Shown here in pieces: positions 1 to 6,200 of a stretch of DNA of 6,577 nucleotides. The stretch covers positions 1 to 6,577 of the forward strand of contig NZ_JABAIA010000008.1 in the NCBI RefSeq assembly GCF_012641275.1. Reading direction: 5' to 3'. Each line of letters starts with the position of its first letter. Within the stretch, counting starts at the first letter, position 1. The notes below the pieces were generated by a model. It was not told the DNA's origin, did not search any database, and saw only the letters and a program-made list of their open reading frames with translations. The DNA comes from Chitinophaga varians (GTDB taxonomy: Bacteria > Bacteroidota > Bacteroidia > Chitinophagales > Chitinophagaceae). The translations under genes and the position numbers were made by a program.

Positions 1-250
1 CTGATGTCTCTACCCGCACATGCACCGGGGTGGCCTGATCTTCTACTTTCAGCAACCGTTGCCAGGTTACGTCCCGTAAACCGGTCACGCCCGCCCCTGT
101 TGACAGCTCTCCCGCTACTCTGGCCAGCTCCAGATAAGCGGCACCTGGCAGTACTTTATCATTATATAAACGATGTTCGTTCAGAAAAAACTCCGATCCC
201 GTATATATGCTCGTAAATTCCTGTTTGCCTGTCAGGCCGTTATTAGACAT
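1..250 (-). CDS. trans-AT polyketide synthase subunit beginning with a dehydratase domain (3'-partial)
   Basis: The first 83 residues of the next PKS subunit, running off the left edge. The protein opens almost immediately with a dehydratase N-terminus: the catalytic His26 sits in H-RLY-N-DKVL-P (positions 26-35), followed by GAAYLELARVAGEL, nearly the same as DH1 of the upstream protein (VLPGVAYLELARVAGEL). The chosen start, ATG at 250-248, overlaps the upstream stop by 8 bases. An in-frame ATG at 259 adds three residues (MET) and is an equal alternative; one at 307 is less likely. A GGAG sits only 3 bases before the 250 start, so there is no convincing ribosome binding site, which is usual in Bacteroidota. 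Reinitiation after the upstream stop is likely. With no KS of its own here, this subunit must pair with KS3 of the preceding protein to complete a module. The Gly of the HxxxGxxxxP motif is Asn30. Downstream domains are out of view. Confidence 0.9.
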   Translation of the reverse strand, partial: MSNNGLTGKQEFTSIYTGSEFFLNEHRLYNDKVLPGAAYLELARVAGELSTGAGVTGLRDVTWQRLLKVEDQATPVHVRVETS

Positions 251-259
251 TGTCTCCAT
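240..259 (-). promoter_or_regulatory. overlapping stop/start junction (translational coupling site)
   Basis: The upstream PKS gene ends in two adjacent in-frame stops, TAA at 245-243 and TAA at 242-240. The downstream start ATG (250-248) lies 5 bases before the first stop in the +1 frame, with a second in-frame ATG at 259-257. With no spacer and no independent promoter, the two subunits should be made from one message by reinitiation, in similar amounts, as expected for partners that share a module. Confidence 0.7.
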
Positions 260-3200
260 TATTATACATATGTAAAAGGGGGTGTAAAATTTCCTGCTTT
301 GCAACATGTAGCAAAGGGTGCAACATACTTTTCACAGTAGTGTCCTTTCCCTGTGGCTCCGGCATCCAGTACCGTTCTTTTGCAAAGGGATAAACAGGTA
401 ATGTTATCCTGACTGGCCTGTCCTCATCATACAAAACCTTCCAGTTAATGTTGGCGCCGGCCACCCACTGCTCAGCGATAGACATATATTCATGATCGTT
501 TGGAACAGCAGCAGGAATGAGGTTGGCCGCTGAGGCTTTACTATCAAAAACATGACCGCTGAAAAAGTTACCGGTTTTTCCGTCCAGATAGGCAGTCAGC
601 AGATACAGTAATGCATCCGTGTCTGCAACAACAGCGGAGAAGCGCGCGTCCATTGGTTCCCGGCAAACTTGTAATGTATAGGCCAGATCGTGTATATTAA
701 TATCCGGGGTGTTTATAATATAGGTTTTTAGATTCCCGACCTGCTCCCGCAGGCGGTCTTTATCCCGGGCTGACAACACTACAATGGCAGGCCTGTCGCT
801 GACATAAGGCGCCGGGACAGGTGCCCTGTACTCTTCTAATACAACATGCGCATTATTACCTGTCATTCCAAAAGAGCTGACACCCGCCAGCAATAGTTTT
901 TCATCCTGCCACCGCTCATTCCCTGTATTGATCCTGAAAGGAGAGCCTTCGAGTTTGATATACGGGTTTAACGTCTCGAAATTAGGCATCCGTGGTATCA
1001 ACCGGTGTTTCATCATTAACAGTACTTTAATTATACTGGCCAGTCCTGCAGCGCCCTCCAGATGTCCTATATGTGCCTTGGCTGAACCCAGGTAACAAAA
1101 CTGCTCTCTGGCAGTATACTTCCTGAACGCCTTTTTCAGTGCGTTCACTTCAATAGGATCGCCTAACGACGTACCTGTACCGTGTGCTTCTATATAACTG
1201 ATATTTTCCGGAAAGATGCCTGCCGCCTCCCATGCATCTTCCAATAAACGTGTTTGCAGCTCAGGGCGGGGAGAAGTGGGGTTATTAGATTTTCCAACAT
1301 GATTAATAGCGCTCCCCTTAATAACCCCATGAATGGTATCCCCATCCGCAATGGCTTTAGACAATGGTTTAATCAACACAGAAACAACTCCTTCTCCCGG
1401 TACATAACCATCCGCTTTTTTATCGAATGAGTAACATCTTCCGGAAGGAGAAAGTGCCTGTATCCTGGAGAAATAAACATAATGAAGAGGGCTAAGCAGA
1501 ACATTTAAGCCGGCTACCAGCGCCATGTCAGCCTCATTATTACGGATAGCCTGGCAAGCGAGGTGCAAAGCAGTCATCGAAGATGCACAGGCATTGTCCA
1601 AAGGAATGGAGGGGCCTTGCAGATCAAAATAATACGAAACACTTCCCGAAAGGCTGGACATAGCACTACTGCTGTGTTCATAGTCCTGCATAGGCATTCC
1701 CCTGCGGACAATTTCATCCCAATATTCATGAAAGCAACTCCCTACAAATACGCCGGTACGTGTATTTCTGATTTCATTTATCACACCGGCATCTTCAAAA
1801 GTATGATAAGCAGACTGCAGCAACAACCTTAGCTGCGGGTCCATCCACATAGCCTGTAATGGCGATATCCCAAAAAACAGCGGATCAAATTTATCAAGGT
1901 CCTTCAGCATGCCGCCCCATTTACTATACGATTTGTTTACCGCATTCCGGTCTGTATCAAACCATGGCCTATAATCCCAATGGTCCGGAGATATCTCTGT
2001 AACCAGGTCCCTGCCGGCCTTCAGATGCTCCCAGAATGCATCCAGATCAGAAGACTGTGGAAGATAACCGCTCATACCGATAATAGCCATGTCTTTGAGA
2101 GCGTCGTCACCGGCAACCCTGGATGATTCCGTAACGGGCGTTGTTGCTACGGGGGTAACAGGGCGCTCCGTTGTCGCCTGCATAAAATAAGCCTGTAGCT
2201 TATCACTATATTCTTTTTCCAGATAAGCACTCAGTTCTTCAATATTCTGATACTCAAAAAAAGTAGTAGGATATAGCTCTAAACCCAGTTCTCTTTCAAT
2301 CACCGGAGCAATGCCGATCATCTGGGATGAGTCTAAACCCATATCCATGAAGTTCTTTGTCAAAGAAATCTTACCGGGACCAGTCTTCAGTATTTCACCG
2401 ACCTTTCGGCCCAGATATTCCCTTACCAACAAGGGCATATCTTTCCGGGATAATTGTACTGTATTTTGAGCCGGTATTGATTTAGTGGTAAACTCCGTAA
2501 GTTTTATAATGACAGTACCGTCTGGTTGTAATATTTTAATATTGAAGGTGGTTACTTGCGCGTTTCCTTTTACCGGGGACACGTGACAATAGCACTCGCG
2601 TATAATATCCGAAGCACCTCTCTCCATGATGTCCGCGGATTTTAGCAGCAAAGGGGGCCAATGGCCTTTAACAGCATCATCCATGCTGTGATAAAGACAT
2701 ATGGCCGCGGCAACATGAGCGCCGTCAAATATGGCAGGATGTATGCCCAATCCATAGGCGTCCGCCTCCAGTTCTTCGTTTATACAAAGTCGGGCCAGCA
2801 GCTCCCCTCCCGGCAGTCGCCAGCACTCCTGCACTGTTCTCAATGCCTGTCCGTAACACTGCTGCATCGGGTGCTGATAGAATGCCGCCCCGGTTACTTC
2901 AGCGACGCTGCCGGCTTTAAGTGTTTCAATGTCTGTTGATGTTTGCTCAAATACAGTTGTTGTTAATTCTCCCTCTGCACACACGCTGACCTCCCCCGCT
3001 ATGTCATAGGAGAGGGAAATCTTACCGGATGATGTATCATAGCTACGCTGTATAACTGCACTTTGCCCTTTACTCAGTGTTAGCGGGTTAGAGAAAAGCA
3101 GCTTATTTATTCTCAATGCTTTTCCGGGGAATGAATGACGCCCGGTATCAATACACATAGACAGATATGCCATTCCCATCAACACCTGTTTTCCCCCAAT

Positions 3201-6200
3201 GAGATGATTTTTCATCAGCGGTTCATCATAATGTACGGATGCATTGGCGGGAGATTCCTCCGGGGTCAGATGCCGGGTTTTATATCCCAACCAATAAAAC
3301 CCATTGGAAATGCTATCTACCGGCAGGGCTTTTCTCACCGGAGCTGGCAGGTCAGATGAAGGAGCTTCCAATATTGCATGGCAGTTGGTACCTCCAAATC
3401 CAAAGCTGGAAATGGCTGCTATTTTTCGGGAATTTGTCCATGCCTTCAAATTAGTGTTGGGATAAAAAGGGGATTCATTGAACATAAACCGCGGATGCGG
3501 ATTCTCACAATGTAAGGTTGGCACAATATAACCATGCTGCATCTGTAACAATATCTTTATCACTCCTGCCACCCCTGCCGCAGTCATGGTATGACCAATA
3601 TTACTTTTAACCGACGCCAGTGCACAATACTGTTTTTCAGCTGTGCTTTCTCTGTATACCTCCGTTGCTGCTTTTATTTCAATGGGATCGCCGAGAAGCG
3701 TGCCCGTACCATGTGCTTCGTAGCAACTGATATCTGCTGCAGAGACGCCAGCCCTGGCAAGCGCTCCAGCTATCACTGCTTTTTGTCCTTCTTTGTCGGG
3801 AACCGTTACCCCTATTGTCTTTCCGTCATTATTAACATGTGATCCGGTGATAATGCCGAAGATCTGGTCTCCGTCTGCCAGAGCGCTGGAATAGTCTTTC
3901 AACAATAAGAGCCCTCCACCTTCACCCATTACAAATCCGGACGCCCGTTCATCAAAAACATAACTCCGTCCGTCTCTGGATAACACCTGTGCCTGGCTAA
4001 AGCCAATATGCATAAAGGCGTCTACCATAACAGATATACCCCCCGCGATAGCCATCTCACATTTCCCATTTATAATTTCATCACAAGCCTGATGAATGGC
4101 CACCAGCGAACTGGAGCAGGCAGTATCAACTACCTGGCTGGCTCCTTTAAGATTGTAGAAATCAGATATTCTTGCAGCAATCATATTGCTGATATTGTTA
4201 ACAATGATATGCTGATGCGCCTTCTCCGGCAATAAATGATGATTGTTTCTGACGTAGTTATTATCCTTGGCTCCGATGTATATACTGGTATTGGTACCAG
4301 CTATTTCTTCTTTCTTATATCCGGCATGGGCCAATAGCTCCCGGCTCATCTCCAGTACAATCCGCTGCTGGGGGTCCATAGAAAGCGCGTCATCATCACT
4401 GATATTAAAGTAACGAGCATCAAAAGAACCGGCATTTTTCATAAAACCGCCCTTGGTGACATATGTTTTACCTGCTGTTGGTGCCGCAGCATAAACACTG
4501 GCAGCATCCCATCTGCCAGCCGGCACATCACTTATCAGTTCTTTTCCCGCTTTCAGATTTTCCCAGTATTCATGGATGTTATCTGATCCGGGCAACCTGC
4601 AGGCCATACCAATGATGGCTACTTTACCGGTATTTCCCACCTGATGCTCCCTATAGTTATTGCCAGGCAACTCCACCAGCTTTTTTGCATCTAAGCTGTC
4701 AGATATGTTTTCGCGGGCAGGTAATTTTTCCTCTTCCAGATATTTAGCCAGCAAAGCAACCGAGGGATAATTTATAATAGCAGTAGGCTCAATTGTAATA
4801 TGGAAATTTGTTTCGAGCTTATTGAGCAGTTGCATCATAATGATGGAGTCCATCCCATACTCAGCAAACTCAACATCCTCCTCAATATCGTTTTCCTTCA
4901 GCTTTAACACACTTGCACAAAGTGTGATCAATGCCTGTACTGTTCCCTGTTTAACGCCAGTCGTTCGCCTGGCCGGATTGTTGGTTACAGACATACGTTT
5001 GGCAGGCAGGACATTTTTTACCGGCAACAGGTTTAATCCATTGAAGGATAAACGTATCTCACCGTCGAGAGTCAACAAATCCAGGTTGTAGGCGGCAGTG
5101 CCGGCCTCGCTTCTTCTGGCATAGCAGTACATTCGCTCTTCCAACGCACCATATACCAGCACTTTCCGTACGCTGAAAGGTAAGGCGAGCTGCTGCTCCT
5201 GTTGACCGAGGATCAAGCCCAGGCAGGTTTGCAGCGCGCTGTCCATCAGCCCGGGAGCCAGCTCATAATCTGCCGCTGCCGGCCGGGAAATGATTGACAG
5301 CGCTTCTGTGTCGCTATAAAATAATGTTTCTATTCCTCTGAATTCCCTGCCATAATCCAACCCCAACTGCAGAAACATATTATAACAGGCGGCACTGTCT
5401 AAGGACCAGGGCAGGCGTTTGCGTACGGTATCGATATCCAGGCTCGATGTACTCTGTACCTGTCTGTCCAACAGCCCTTTTCCATGTACCTGTCTGTCCG
5501 TGCCATTCATCGTATATATTTCATACCCGATTTCTCCTTGTCCGGAATGAATCCGGATATGTACTTCGCGCGGACTCTCACTTACTCCTATTGGCCTGAG
5601 CCAGGCCACGTCTTTGAAAGCAGTAATTTTCTCCCGCGTTGCCAACTCCCCCGCGACCCTTGCCAGCTCCAGATAGGCAACGCCTGGCAGCACCTTTTCT
5701 CCTGCTACCTTATGATCAGAGAAAAACGGCTCTTTCCCCGTGTATACGCTGGTATATCTTTGTTCGCTTAAATCAGAGGTATTACGGTGCAATAGCGGAT
5801 GTAACTGCTGCAAACTTCCGGCGATAACGGAAGCCTGCCCAACGGCCGGCATCCAGTAACGTTCTCTCGCAAAGGGATAGCCCGGCAGGCTGATCTTCAC
5901 GGGCTTATTATCAGCGTATAGTTGCTTCCAGTCAGGTATTATACCACGCACCCACAAACGGGCCAGGGAACGGTGTTCCCGGTGTGTTAACGCATAATCG
6001 ATATAGGCCCGGCCCGCTCCGCCCTCCAGCAGAAAATCCGTCCGCTCCTTTTTAGTGTTACCGGTAAAGTAATCGCCCGTCTCTCCGGAAAGGTATTGCC
6101 TCAACAGACCCCGTAGCGCTGAATGGTCCGTCACAACCATCGCCAGGCGCTCTTCCAGCGCATCACGTCCTGTTTGCAACGTATAGCCCAATGCCCGCAA

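Noticed and set aside
4..216. Plus-strand open frame of 70 codons at the left edge
   Set aside because: It is antisense to the clear dehydratase start of the downstream PKS subunit, and its composition is low-complexity Pro/Leu with no family resemblance.
240..330. Programmed ribosomal frameshift joining the two PKS genes
   Set aside because: A +1 shift would be needed, but no recognisable slippery sequence with a stimulatory element was seen, and tandem stops plus an overlapping ATG fit termination and reinitiation better.
825..4628. KS2 or KS3 as a non-elongating ketosynthase (KS0)
   Set aside because: Both keep the active-site Cys and both catalytic His residues (HGTGT and the GH of NIGH/HIGH), so loss of condensation is not indicated by sequence.
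4731..4946. ACP1 as a beta-branching carrier protein
   Set aside because: The Trp downstream of the modified serine that marks many such carriers is absent, and no HMG-synthase cassette is visible.
1563..5827. Several plus-strand open frames of 60-95 codons
   Set aside because: All lie antisense within recognisable KS, DH or ACP domains, have no recognisable motifs and no ribosome binding sites; they are shadows of the PKS gene.
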